From: Methanosaeta sp. PtaB.Bin039
GTDB lineage: Archaea > Halobacteriota > Methanosarcinia > Methanotrichales > Methanotrichaceae
DNA length: 60,109 nucleotides
Assembly: GCA_002067795.1 (NCBI GenBank)
Contig: MVQI01000073.1
Location: forward strand, 1 to 60,109
Direction: 5' to 3'
Of the stretch, positions 44,768 through 54,123 are shown one piece after another. The notes beneath the pieces are model-generated. The model made no database searches. It was not told the origin of the DNA and saw only the letters and a program-made list of their open reading frames with translations. The translations under genes were made by a program, and so were the position numbers. The first letter of the stretch is position 1. The number at the start of each line of letters is the position of its first letter.

Positions 44768-46498
44768 TTAATCTTTCAGATCTGGCCTGGTCGGCACGGT
44801 GATGCGCATATCGCCATGCCTGATTTTGGAAAGACGCCCTTGCCGAAGCCACCTGGTCAGGGACTCCAAGCTCGCCTGGTTTCCTGTGACCGCAAGGATG
44901 TCGCCCGGATATATCATGGTCCTTCCATCCACCTGGGATATAACCTCGCCCTGCCGATCGATGGCCAGCACCGTGGTTCGGAATCTCCCGAACAGGTCGG
45001 CTTCATGGAGGCTTTGGCCGGCAATTGGAGAGCTTCGGCCTACCTCAAGCTTGATCAGCTCCCGGCCTTCGAAGAGTATTGTAAGCTCCTCCCCCAGCCC
45101 CTGGATCATCTTGAAGAGCATGTGGCTGGCCACAAGAGGCACCGAAGCGACGTAGTCCGCCCCTGCCCGGTAGATCTTGGTGGCGGACGGGGCCTGATTT
45201 GCACGGGCGACTATAAACGCCTCAGGATTGAGGTTTCTGGCGATAAGGGTCGAGTATATCACATCCGGATCGTGGTTGAGCATTATCAGCACACCAACAG
45301 CGTCTTTGATCCCTGCTTTTTCCAACAATTCCTCGTCTGTTCCGTCCCCCAGGATAAAGGAAAAGCCGGGCTGCTCGATATCCCTGCGGTCCACAACAAC
45401 AGGATCGATGCCCCAGTCGCATAGCACTCTGACGACACGTCTGCCAACATCGCCGTACCCGATAACCAGCAGCTTTCCCTGGGCAGGCAGACTTATCGTC
45501 TCCTTCCGAAGCCGGGAAAGCTGCTCGGAATCGCCTACCGCAAGAAGGACGGAGTTCTTGCGGATTTGCTCGTCAGGCCGCGGACGGGGGCAGAATCGGC
45601 CTCTCTGCCAAAGCCCCACAACCCGCGCCCCGCTTGCAGAGATCCTGGGATCGTTCAGGCTCTCTTTCGCCAGAGGGCTTCCCGGAAATACCGGAAGCTC
45701 AACTAGCAGCAGGTTTCCGAAGAGCTGGACAGAGCCCGGGAAGACCCCTTCACGAGGCGGCGAGGTGATCTGGGCCAGGAATGTGCCGAGCAGGGTCTTG
45801 GGCGAGATCACGCGGGAGGCTCCTGCGTAGCTGAGGAAGCGGGATCTGGACAGGTCTTCCACCATCACGATTACCTCCTTATTCGACATCTCCCGTACGG
45901 TCAGGAGTATATCCGCGTTGGCCTCGTCATTGTAGTTCAGGATTATCAGCTGGCAGGAATGGATATGGGAGTTTTCGAGTACCTGGCGCTCAGAGGGATC
46001 TCCATAGACCAGCGGGTATTTCTGGCGAATCCGTCTGGCCACATCCCACCTCTGCTCCACCACCAGGAAAGGAATTCTCAGCCGGTCCAGCTTCTCGATA
46101 AGGGTCTCCACCACCGGGCTGTAGCCGCAGATCATCACGTGGTCTCGCATGTCATTGGGGGCTTTGCTGGGCATAGTCTGCTCAAGCCTCTCCACCCATG
46201 GCGTTACGATGATGGGCAGGGCAACCGCAAAGAAGATGGCTACACCTGAAAGGACAACAAGCGTGCTGAAGATGCGCCCTTCGGCGCTTTTGAAGACGAC
46301 GTCGCCGTATCCAACCGTGGTCATTGTGCAGACAACCCAGTATACGGCGGTGATGGGTGTCGCCTCTTGGTAATTGCCCTCCCACATCATCAGGGCCATG
46401 AAGACCAGGCAATAAGCGCTGGCCAGCAGGGCAAGGCCCAGAAGAAAGCGCAAGACGCGGCTTTTCAGTTTGCGCAGACCCCACATAGGCATCACCAC
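44768..46498 (-). CDS. Potassium channel with two RCK (TrkA-N/TrkA-C) units
   Basis: A 576-residue protein. Two membrane helices flank the pore loop with the selectivity filter TTVGYGD (61-66). Two cytosolic RCK units follow: MICGYSPVVETLIEKL is the first NAD-type Rossmann strand, and LLVIGYGDVGRRVVRVL the second; each is followed by a TrkA-C domain. It resembles MthK-like ligand-gated channels but carries tandem RCK domains in one chain. The start could be GTG 46498 or ATG 46492; AGGGTGG precedes both. Confidence 0.93.
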   Translation of the reverse strand: MVMPMWGLRKLKSRVLRFLLGLALLASAYCLVFMALMMWEGNYQEATPITAVYWVVCTMTTVGYGDVVFKSAEGRIFSTLVVLSGVAIFFAVALPIIVTPWVERLEQTMPSKAPNDMRDHVMICGYSPVVETLIEKLDRLRIPFLVVEQRWDVARRIRQKYPLVYGDPSERQVLENSHIHSCQLIILNYNDEANADILLTVREMSNKEVIVMVEDLSRSRFLSYAGASRVISPKTLLGTFLAQITSPPREGVFPGSVQLFGNLLLVELPVFPGSPLAKESLNDPRISASGARVVGLWQRGRFCPRPRPDEQIRKNSVLLAVGDSEQLSRLRKETISLPAQGKLLVIGYGDVGRRVVRVLCDWGIDPVVVDRRDIEQPGFSFILGDGTDEELLEKAGIKDAVGVLIMLNHDPDVIYSTLIARNLNPEAFIVARANQAPSATKIYRAGADYVASVPLVASHMLFKMIQGLGEELTILFEGRELIKLEVGRSSPIAGQSLHEADLFGRFRTTVLAIDRQGEVISQVDGRTMIYPGDILAVTGNQASLESLTRWLRQGRLSKIRHGDMRITVPTRPDLKD

Positions 46499-46573
46499 CC
46501 TATGGTCCGGCTGAGGAAATCGTGCTGCATTTCGTCACCCACATGCTCGAACTAATCGACGCCTCATTGTCTA

Positions 46574-48010
46574 TCAGAGGCCTATCTTAACGTGCTTTAG
46601 CTCCAGATATCCTTCCAGCCCATGATGGGAGAGCTCTCTTCCAAATCCGCTCTGCTTCCATCCGCCAAACGGCGCCTGCAGATCGACCACGTTGTTCGAA
46701 TTGATCCCAACACCGCCTGACTCCAGCCTCTCAGCCAGATAGACGGCAGCATCAAGGCTATTGGTATAGGCATAAGCTGCCAGGCCGTATTCGGTCTGAT
46801 TGGCAAGTCTTACGGCCTCTTCGAGGTTCTTGAAGGTCATCACCGGCATTACTGGCCCGAACGTCTCCTCACGCATGACCCTCATGCTGTGGTCCACCCG
46901 GTCTAAGATCGTGGGCAAGAAGAAGTGGCCCCGGGAGTACTGCTCGCCCTCTGGCTCGCTGCCTCCAAGACGGAGACGGGCACCTCTGGACAGGGCATCC
47001 TCGATATGCTCTCTCGTCCTCTTCCTCTGCTCCTCGCTTGCCAGAGGTCCCAAGTCCACATCTTCCATTCCACTGCCAACCCTCAGCCGTCCGGCCCTTT
47101 GAATGGCGAGCTCCATGAACTCCTCCTCCACATCATGGTGGAGATATACCCGGTTGACCGAGATGCAGATCTGGCCAGCATTATTAAACGCTCGCTGCAC
47201 ACAGGCCTCGGCCGCGCTTTTCACGTCGGCATCCGCGCATACGATGAAGGGTGCTGAGCCTCCGAGCTCAAGAGACAGCCGCTTGAGTCGAGGAGCTGCT
47301 GCGGCCATTATCCAGCGACCGGTAGCGCTTTCTCCGGTAAACGAGATCTTCTGGGAGAGAGGGCTTTCTACCAGCTCTGCCCCGGCGGTGCTTCCAGGTC
47401 CCAGCACCAAGTTTATCACACCTGGAGGGGCCCCGGACCTGTTAATCGCCTCGATGAAGGCGGAAGCGGCTATCGGAGCCATGCTGGATGGCTTGGCCAC
47501 GGCCGTACATCCCGCGGCCAGGGCTGCCCCCACCTTCCAGGATAGGAGGTCAACCGGGTAGTTCCAGGGACTGATGAGGGCAGCCACACCTATCGGCTGC
47601 CTGATAACCAGGGACCGGCTTTTGCCGGCGCCTGAAATGGTCCACTCCCCAAATGCCCGCTTTCCCTCTTCGGCGAAGTAGTCAAGCACGTCGGCCGAGC
47701 CAAGAACCTCCCTGCGGGAGGCCCGTAGAGGCTTGCCTATCTCCAGGGTGAGCATGACGGCCATCTCGTCTGCCAGTTCCCGCACGAGGCTGGCAGCCTG
47801 GTGCAGCACATCTGCCCTCTTGCCGGGAGATGTGGCTGCCCAGGCCGGAAATGCACGGCTCGCCGCTGTCAAAGCCTGATGGGCTTCCTGCCTCCCGCCA
47901 CTTGGGACCTCCCCAACCAGCTCTCCGGTGGCCGGATTGAGTATCTTATGTACGGAGCCGTCTGACGCCAGCACCGGCCGGCCGTCGATTATCATCATTG
48001 GGTTGTACAT
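46574..48010 (-). CDS. NAD(P)-dependent aldehyde dehydrogenase
   Basis: A 478-residue ALDH. The catalytic Cys is in NNAGQICISVNRVY and the general base Glu in LELGGSAPF; SFTGESATGRWI is the cofactor-binding turn. Sequence style (FNNAGQICIS, GVGINSN) is closest to succinate-semialdehyde or lactaldehyde dehydrogenases, the latter proposed for F420 synthesis in methanogens; the substrate is not certain. GGTGATG lies just upstream of the ATG. A strong TATA-like sequence lies 215 nt upstream. Confidence 0.93.
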   Translation of the reverse strand: MYNPMMIIDGRPVLASDGSVHKILNPATGELVGEVPSGGRQEAHQALTAASRAFPAWAATSPGKRADVLHQAASLVRELADEMAVMLTLEIGKPLRASRREVLGSADVLDYFAEEGKRAFGEWTISGAGKSRSLVIRQPIGVAALISPWNYPVDLLSWKVGAALAAGCTAVAKPSSMAPIAASAFIEAINRSGAPPGVINLVLGPGSTAGAELVESPLSQKISFTGESATGRWIMAAAAPRLKRLSLELGGSAPFIVCADADVKSAAEACVQRAFNNAGQICISVNRVYLHHDVEEEFMELAIQRAGRLRVGSGMEDVDLGPLASEEQRKRTREHIEDALSRGARLRLGGSEPEGEQYSRGHFFLPTILDRVDHSMRVMREETFGPVMPVMTFKNLEEAVRLANQTEYGLAAYAYTNSLDAAVYLAERLESGGVGINSNNVVDLQAPFGGWKQSGFGRELSHHGLEGYLELKHVKIGL

Positions 48011-48225
48011 ATGGCCATCACCAAGATCCGGATTTCAGGGAAGGACCGGCCCCTCCCAGACCATTTGGCAGTAGACTTGAGGCTCAAACTATTGGATCTT
48101 TTCTTCCCTTCTGTCCAGAATGTGGACACAATCCCCAAAGCGACCGCCTGGCAAACGCGAAGATAATCGTGAAGGGGGTTGACGGGAACGAAAATTCGCT
48201 GCCGCAGCCCGGGCGGTTGTAAAAA

Positions 48226-48237
48226 TTTATATAAATA
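48226..48237. promoter_or_regulatory. Strong TATA-like element of unknown target
   Basis: TTTATATAAATA reads as a TATA box on either strand. On the minus strand it would give the aldehyde dehydrogenase a leader of about 190 nt; on the plus strand it would start near 48260, before an ATG at 48279. The 361-base gap 48011-48371 shows no other supported feature. Confidence 0.4.
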
Positions 48238-48371
48238 AGGGACAAAGCCCCTCACGCCCGTCGCCGTTGCCGGGATCCATGTGCATGGACGTGCTTTGCG
48301 GCATCGTCCATGGCAACATCCCCCGGTACATCATCGGGTCAGGTCGAAGCGGAAATGTTGAGCCTGGCCAG

Positions 48372-49292
48372 TTATGCTGTTTTTCCGAAGGCCTCGGGGT
48401 GGATAAATCGCGCGAAGATCTCGAGTCCGTCCACTATCCTGGGACCAGAACGAGTGACGAGATCGCCATCTGCCTGATAGATCCGGCCTTCCCTGCGCGC
48501 CTGGGTCAGGTTCAGACCCTCCACTGTTTTCGCCCAGTCAAACGGAAGATCCGCTCCTGCTCCCATGCCGGTGCAGGCGATTATGACCTCGGGGTCTCTC
48601 TCTGCGATCGATTCAGGGTCCACCTGCGGATACCCCGACAGATCATGGAATATGTTTTCGCCGCCGGCCATCTCTATGAGCTGATCCTCGAAGGTATCGC
48701 GGCCTGCAGCCCGCACCGGATCGTGCCACAGGATGTAGAGGACGCTGGGCCGGTGAGTTGCAGATACCTTCTCAGATATGGCCTTGACTCTGGCCTCCAT
48801 CTGCCCGGTGAGAAGCGATGCCTCGCCCTCTCGTCCTGTAATATTTCCGATCATCTCTATCGATTGGATTATGCCGTCGAGGTCCCTGGCATCGGCTATG
48901 AAGGTTGGAATTTCAGATTCTTTCCGCAGGGCCGAGATTCTGTCGGAATGTATCCGGTTGGCAACTATCAGGTCTGGCTGGAGTGATAGGATCTTCTCCA
49001 AATCGGGGTCGGAATAACCGCCAACCTCTGCTATCCTCCCGCTATCCCGGAGTTCCTGCAACTGTGGCGGGTAATTGCAGTACTTGGTGACGCCCACCAC
49101 GTTTGGGCCCAGGCCAAGGGCGAAGAGTATCTCGGTATTGGAAGGAGATAGCGAGACTATTCTCTGCGGATGATCGGCTGTATGGATCTGCAGATCCGAA
49201 TCGCCCTGTCCGTCGGCATTGAGGCCCTCTCCCATGGCCACAGCGGATAAGAAGAGGGATATGGTTATGCAAAGCGCCATCGACTTAAGCAT
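48372..49292 (-). CDS. BtuF/FhuD-like metal-chelate substrate-binding protein
   Basis: A 306-residue exported protein. Residues 1-22 are a signal peptide. The mature part follows the periplasmic-binding class III layout: RIVSLSPSNTEILFALGLG, then VVGVTKYCNYP, VGGYSDPDLEKILSLQPDLIV, and a long linking helix. The family captures cobalamin, haem or ferric chelates for BtuCD-type importers. Cobalamin is a plausible ligand for a methanogen. No permease or ATPase lies in the window. The 342 bases upstream (49293-49634) hold no supported gene. Confidence 0.92.
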   Translation of the reverse strand: MLKSMALCITISLFLSAVAMGEGLNADGQGDSDLQIHTADHPQRIVSLSPSNTEILFALGLGPNVVGVTKYCNYPPQLQELRDSGRIAEVGGYSDPDLEKILSLQPDLIVANRIHSDRISALRKESEIPTFIADARDLDGIIQSIEMIGNITGREGEASLLTGQMEARVKAISEKVSATHRPSVLYILWHDPVRAAGRDTFEDQLIEMAGGENIFHDLSGYPQVDPESIAERDPEVIIACTGMGAGADLPFDWAKTVEGLNLTQARREGRIYQADGDLVTRSGPRIVDGLEIFARFIHPEAFGKTA

Positions 49293-49634
49293 TGAACGAG
49301 CACCACCAAAGTCAATTAAACTTTTTTGGATTTAGTACAATCTAATTTGATTTAAGCTTTGGGACTCCCAGGATGAAGACGTCAGGCATTGCGAACGAAT
49401 GCCGGCGGCGGGGCCTCTCATGCGGTGAATTGAGGATAGGGTATGGAATCCAGAATTGAGCAAGAATGATTCGATTGAGATCCCTTGGCCAGCGAGCTTG
49501 AATGGCGTCGAGCGGCGAAGACTGCTAAATCCGCCGGGGATGCCGGCTATAAATCCCGGAGGGCCCGGTGCCGGCGTGAGGCCCGGGACCAGCTTGTCTA
49601 TCAGTTGCACACCGGCAGCTTCTGGCTCAATGCC

Positions 49635-50738
49635 TTATGATACCTTAAATTCCGACCAGACCGCACCATGATCCGAAGCGGAGTTTGTCCATCTGGTGAC
49701 GGTGTCGTACTGAAGCTCGACATCGACCAGCCCATGGGAGGCGGAGGTTATCCTCTTGAGATCGTATATCCCGCGACGCTCGACGCCTGCCCGGCTGAAC
49801 CTATCCCTCAGAGGCCTGGAAACCAGGAGGAAATCGATCTGCTCAAACCGCTGATAGTGATAAGTCCAGCGGCGCGATAAATCGTCGGGGTACTGCAGCC
49901 GAAGGACGTCGAACAGGCTTTCAACGCCGAGCAGTGGCTGCAACGAGGGGCTGTCCGGCGTGTCGTTCAGGTCTCCAGCTACCGCCACCCAGTCCTTCTC
50001 AAGATCGTATCCCTCCAGGATTTCAGCAACCCTCCTGGCCTGCATCTCCCTTTTTTTGGAGGCTTTGCCCTGCGGATCGTAACCCTTGCTCTTGAAATGG
50101 TTGCATAGCAGGTACATCTGCTGGCCACCCGGCAGCAGGATCTCCACCTCAAGGCAATCCCGGCTGAAGATAGTCTGATTCCCGGACTTATCGAAGAGAT
50201 GGGTTCTGATCTGGCCGAGCTGATAATTGCTGTAGAGGCCCACGTCGATCCCGCGCTGGTCGTTGCCGTCGATCAGCATCGAATACTTATACTGGCTCTC
50301 CAGGAGCTCGACGTTGAAAGAGTGCAGCACAGGCCGATCCTCTGCCTCAATTATGCAGGCCACATCGGCATTCACGTCCCGGATCACCCTGGCCGTGTTT
50401 TCCCTGGTCAGCTCGGTGAATTTAGCCTTCTTGAACTGGATGGCCCCGTCCCAGTCCGAGGCCCCGGCAGCCTTCACACCGACGACAGCGGTTCCCTTGC
50501 GCTTGAAGAGCCTGCCCCGATCCTCTCTCACCTCGATATACGGCTTAAGCTCTTTATGGAGCGAAAGCATACGCTTCTTATCTTCGGCAAAATAAACGTC
50601 CTTCTTCAGCAATTCCTGGAACGAATCGATCTTGCTCAGTATCTCATCGCCAACGCTTCGATCCCTGAAGTTAAGGACCTTTGAGCGGCCAAACAGATTC
50701 TCGACATTGAAGCTGGCAATGCGCAAAGAGGTTGACAT
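49635..50738 (-). CDS. Endonuclease/exonuclease/phosphatase-family protein
   Basis: A 367-residue protein of the EEP fold (PF03372). Motifs: LRIASFNVENLFG, the first strand with the metal-binding Asn and Glu; CNHFKSKGYD; AVAGDLNDTPDSP with catalytic Asp and Asn; and SDHGAVWSEF at the end. It hydrolyses phosphodiester or phosphomonoester bonds; the substrate may be DNA, RNA or an organic phosphate. No signal peptide. A long insertion (residues 30-90) with coiled, charged sequence is unusual. Start ATG at 50738 has GGTGAG upstream; GTG 50747 is the alternative. Confidence 0.9.
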   Translation of the reverse strand: MSTSLRIASFNVENLFGRSKVLNFRDRSVGDEILSKIDSFQELLKKDVYFAEDKKRMLSLHKELKPYIEVREDRGRLFKRKGTAVVGVKAAGASDWDGAIQFKKAKFTELTRENTARVIRDVNADVACIIEAEDRPVLHSFNVELLESQYKYSMLIDGNDQRGIDVGLYSNYQLGQIRTHLFDKSGNQTIFSRDCLEVEILLPGGQQMYLLCNHFKSKGYDPQGKASKKREMQARRVAEILEGYDLEKDWVAVAGDLNDTPDSPSLQPLLGVESLFDVLRLQYPDDLSRRWTYHYQRFEQIDFLLVSRPLRDRFSRAGVERRGIYDLKRITSASHGLVDVELQYDTVTRWTNSASDHGAVWSEFKVS

Positions 50739-51164
50739 GGCACTCACCCAATCGTTACATTTGGCGTCGATATGACGTTTAGTTCGGAGACGTTTCTGGC
50801 TGATTTACTTATTACAATTATTGATTATGATCGTATATCTATCTTCTGCGAATGCTGGTATCCATGCTCGATGTGAGGCAGTCAGCGCCCGAAAAAAACG
50901 CCACACCTACCCCGGGCCTCAGGACATCGAATGCACATTCGTCATATCCAAAGAAGCCTCCTCTGTTCATGGCCTTTGCTGTCCAGCCTCGCTTGATGCG
51001 GCTTTTCAGACCATCACCGTATCTCGAGGGCACCATTCTGTTCATGGATTTCCCGGGCATGGCTGCCGGATCCGTTCAGGCCTCATTGCAAGGGGCCCTT
51101 TCTGAATCATTTGGCAGTATGCTCGCGGGTGCGGTGCCGACCGTTTAACGGAAACGAGCAGCGT
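50739..51164. other. Gap between the EEP and Kef genes
   Basis: Overlapping open frames exist on both strands, one plus-strand frame from 50852 with an upstream TATA-like GTATATC, but neither protein has recognisable features or composition. No RNA or repeat was found. I list it as unexplained. Confidence 0.4.
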
Positions 51165-53141
51165 CTAGCTGCTGGCAAAAGGAAATAGCTTTTGCAGCAT
51201 AGCCTCTGATGATGTTGAAAACTCCAGGATAAGGATGTCTCCTGGCGAGATGATCTGCTCATCCAATGCAGCGAAGGTCTGCTTTTCCCTCTGCACCGCC
51301 AATAGCATCACCCCTTGAGGAAGAGGCAGTGCTGACGAGACGAGGCCTGCGAGCGGCGAGCCCTGATCGATCGAAAACGACCTGACAAGTCCTCGCTCGG
51401 CGCTCAGATCTGCCGTGCAAGCCGGCTTAAAGGAGCCGCTTCGCAGCAGATGATAGCTGTCTGCCCTTATCTGCGATACCTGCTCTTCTATCTCCTCAGG
51501 AGAGACGAGGAAACGCTCCAGTACCCTGGCGAATATCTGCAGAGAGGTCTCGAACTCCTCAGGTATGACCAGGTCTGCCCCTATATCCTGCAGCAGCCCG
51601 ACCTCCTTCAGGTATCGGGTCCTGGCGATGATATACAGGTCCGGGGCAAGGCTGCGAGCGAGAGTGGTTATCCTCCTGGTGGCTGAAGGGTCAGAGATGG
51701 CTATCACCAGAACGCGGGCCTCCTTGACATTTGCCCTGAGCAGTATAACCTCCTGAGTTGCGTCGCCGTATCTGATGGGCTCTCCCTTCGCCCGATTGGA
51801 AATCACGATATCAGGGTCGCTGTCCAATATCAGGTACTCTATTCCCGATGCCCTGGAGGCTCTCGCGAGGTTCTGGCCATTGATTCCGTAGCCAACGATC
51901 AGAAGGTGATCGGCCCATGTCTTCTCCCGGACCGGAAGGATAGCGGCCCGGCCGTCGCCTTGCAGCCTTCCTGGCAGGGGAAGCCTTGTGATCCTCTCGG
52001 CAAATCCAGGAGCTGCCGACATCACCACTGATGTGGCGGCCATGGTTATCACTGCCACGTCCAGGAATAGCTGGTAGTTCTCGGCAGATATCAGACCGTT
52101 GTCCATCCCCACCCGAGATAGGACGAAGGAGAACTCCCCGATCTGGCTCAGGGCCAGGCCTACCAGGATGGATATGCGCAGAGGCAGACCGAGCATTGTG
52201 ATGGCCGCCTCCGCAACCAGCGATTTCAGGACCATAACTGCCGCTGCCATGATCAGGATGTAGCCCGGCCTATCCAGCAGGAAGTTCAGGTCCACCAGCA
52301 TCCCCACCGAGACGAAGAAGAAGCTGGTGAAGGCATCTCTAAGCGGCAGGACGTTTCCGAAGGCCTGGTGGTTGTACTCAGACTCCGATATTATGAGGCC
52401 GGCCAGGAAAGCCCCCAAACCCAGAGAGAGGCCGGCGTATGATGTCAGATAGGCCACAGCAAAGCATATCGTGATGACGGACAGCAAAAACGTCTCCCGG
52501 TCCCTTGTCTTGGCCACCTGGTACAGGAAACGAGGGACGACATATTTTGCACCCAGCAGGACGAGGATAACGATTGTTGCGGCCTTTGCCGCCACCAGCA
52601 TCGGCGACTCCTGAAGCGTGCCTGTTGACCCTGGAAGCAGAGGCGCAATGAGCATCATCGGGACTATTATTACGTCCTGAAAGATCAGAACGCCAAGGGT
52701 GGTCCGTCCGTAAAAGCTGTCGAACTGCGATTTCTTCTGGATTATTCGAAGGACAATGGCTGTGCTGCTCAGGGATATAAGAAAGCCCATGAAGATAGCC
52801 GGCCCCATGGATAGCCCCCATGAACTGGCAAGGGCATAGACCGCCAGGATCGTCAGCAGCACCTGGAGCGAACCGCCAACCAGCACGTACTTCTTCAGCT
52901 GGATCAGGTCTTTCAATGAGACCTCGATCCCGACCGTGAACAGCAGGAGGATCACACCTATCTCAGCCATCATCATGACCTGTTCTGTGGCCTGTATCAG
53001 GCCAAGACCGTCAGGTCCAGCCAGGACGCCTGTCAGCAGAAAACCCAGAATCGTGGGGGCGCGCAGACGGTGGAAGAGGAAGATCACCAGTACTGAAAGG
53101 CCGAAGATGACAACGGTGTCTCGGAGCAGAGGTATATCCAT
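51165..53141 (-). CDS. Kef-type cation/proton antiporter with TrkA-N and TrkA-C domains
   Basis: A 658-residue CPA2-family exchanger. Residues 1-390 hold about 12 membrane helices, beginning DTVVIFGLSVLVIFLF; LTGVLAGPDGLGLI, FLISLSSTAIVLRII and GLSLGLGAFLAGLIISESEY are family motifs. A TrkA-N Rossmann domain starts at LLIVGYGINGQNLARA (about 413), and a TrkA-C domain closes the protein. It exchanges K+ or Na+ for protons, gated by nucleotide binding. Monocistronic. Confidence 0.94.
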   Translation of the reverse strand: MDIPLLRDTVVIFGLSVLVIFLFHRLRAPTILGFLLTGVLAGPDGLGLIQATEQVMMMAEIGVILLLFTVGIEVSLKDLIQLKKYVLVGGSLQVLLTILAVYALASSWGLSMGPAIFMGFLISLSSTAIVLRIIQKKSQFDSFYGRTTLGVLIFQDVIIVPMMLIAPLLPGSTGTLQESPMLVAAKAATIVILVLLGAKYVVPRFLYQVAKTRDRETFLLSVITICFAVAYLTSYAGLSLGLGAFLAGLIISESEYNHQAFGNVLPLRDAFTSFFFVSVGMLVDLNFLLDRPGYILIMAAAVMVLKSLVAEAAITMLGLPLRISILVGLALSQIGEFSFVLSRVGMDNGLISAENYQLFLDVAVITMAATSVVMSAAPGFAERITRLPLPGRLQGDGRAAILPVREKTWADHLLIVGYGINGQNLARASRASGIEYLILDSDPDIVISNRAKGEPIRYGDATQEVILLRANVKEARVLVIAISDPSATRRITTLARSLAPDLYIIARTRYLKEVGLLQDIGADLVIPEEFETSLQIFARVLERFLVSPEEIEEQVSQIRADSYHLLRSGSFKPACTADLSAERGLVRSFSIDQGSPLAGLVSSALPLPQGVMLLAVQREKQTFAALDEQIISPGDILILEFSTSSEAMLQKLFPFASS

Positions 53142-53202
53142 CGCTTACCAAGACACCCACCTGGCCTCTCTGATATCTTAAACCTGGCGGAGGATGGGAC
53201 TC

Positions 53203-53244
53203 TAATCATGGGATCTTTCATCATGGGATCTCTCATCATGGGAT
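53203..53244 (+). repeat. Three short direct repeats between the Kef and RlmJ-like genes
   Basis: ATCATGGGATCT or a close variant occurs three times at a 15-bp period (about 53205, 53220, 53235). It lies between the Kef start (53141) and the 3' end of the RlmJ-like gene (53253), so upstream of the Kef gene. Confidence 0.6.
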
Positions 53245-53252
53245 GCAGTATC

Positions 53253-54008
53253 CTACCCCAGGTCTTTGCAGATCTCCAGAAATTGACTGGCTCTGCCCTC
53301 AAGATGCCTCAGCAGGGGCCCAGAGCCGTATGCAGCCATGCCAGCTCCAGACGACCGTCTGCTTTTCAGCCCGGCTTCGGAGAATTCCAGCTCGAAAGCC
53401 CTGGCAGGACAGGGGAACTTGGAGCGGCGAAGCTCGATTGGGTACCAGCAGAGAGCTGTCCAGCCGGCGTCCGCTGCAGAGGCAAACAGGTCATCGGACT
53501 TTTGGACTTCATCGGGACTCGTATAAGGCGGATCTATGAAGAGCAGTCCATGGCCAGCAGAGAAGAACTCCTTTGAACCGGAATATCCGTCCCTCTGATG
53601 GAAGCTCAGGCAGACCTGGGGCTTGTTCGGCCAGATTTCCCAGGATTTTGCCACCTCCTGGCCTGTGTCGAATAGGTGCACGATCATCCTCTCTTTAGCC
53701 TTTGCAGCAATCCTTAAGACAAGGGTGCTGGACCCAGGATACCGGGACAGATCCCCAGGATTCATCTCCTGAAGCACCCGAATGTAAGAGAACTGGTCGA
53801 GCATAGCCCTCTTCGGCCAGATCCGTCCTATCCCGTCCAGCCACTGGCCGTCCGACTCAAGAAGGTGATCCGGTTCACCAGAGTGGCTCTCTGAATAACG
53901 CGTAAGTCCCTCTTCATTCAGCATGAAGGACGCCGCCTCCCCAAGGATCAGATGCTTCCATACATCTCCGGCGTTTCCGGCGTGGACGGGATGGCGGTAG
54001 GAACCCAT
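53253..54008 (-). CDS. RlmJ-like 23S rRNA adenine-N6 methyltransferase
   Basis: A 251-residue protein. YRHPVHAGNAGDVWKHLIL matches the RlmJ N-terminal signature, and LLFIDPPYTSPDE is the N6-adenine methyltransferase DPPY motif. In E. coli RlmJ methylates A2030 of 23S rRNA; the same job in an archaeon is unusual and should be treated as a family-level call. Start ATG at 54008 (MGSYRH) fits the family. Confidence 0.85.
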   Translation of the reverse strand: MGSYRHPVHAGNAGDVWKHLILGEAASFMLNEEGLTRYSESHSGEPDHLLESDGQWLDGIGRIWPKRAMLDQFSYIRVLQEMNPGDLSRYPGSSTLVLRIAAKAKERMIVHLFDTGQEVAKSWEIWPNKPQVCLSFHQRDGYSGSKEFFSAGHGLLFIDPPYTSPDEVQKSDDLFASAADAGWTALCWYPIELRRSKFPCPARAFELEFSEAGLKSRRSSGAGMAAYGSGPLLRHLEGRASQFLEICKDLG

Positions 54009-54081
54009 GGCCACAGATGGTCGCAGATGGATGAAATCCTTTTCCAATCAGCCCGAGGTGCACAGATGAGAGACCAGGTGC

Positions 54082-54087
54082 AAAAAA
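54082..54087 (-). terminator. Oligo-T terminator after the exported CC/CxC protein gene
   Basis: Six A on the plus strand give T6 on the minus strand, 37 nt past the stop. Confidence 0.45.
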
Positions 54088-54123
54088 GAAAGAAGGAGGC
54101 CAGGCCCATCTCAGGCCCTGGCC

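Noticed and set aside
48267-48986. 239-residue plus-strand frame
   Set aside because: It lies mostly antisense to the BtuF-like gene, whose frame carries clear family motifs.
50852-51148. 98-residue plus-strand frame with a TATA-like element upstream
   Set aside because: No signal, domain or biased codon use; a minus-strand frame of similar quality overlaps it.
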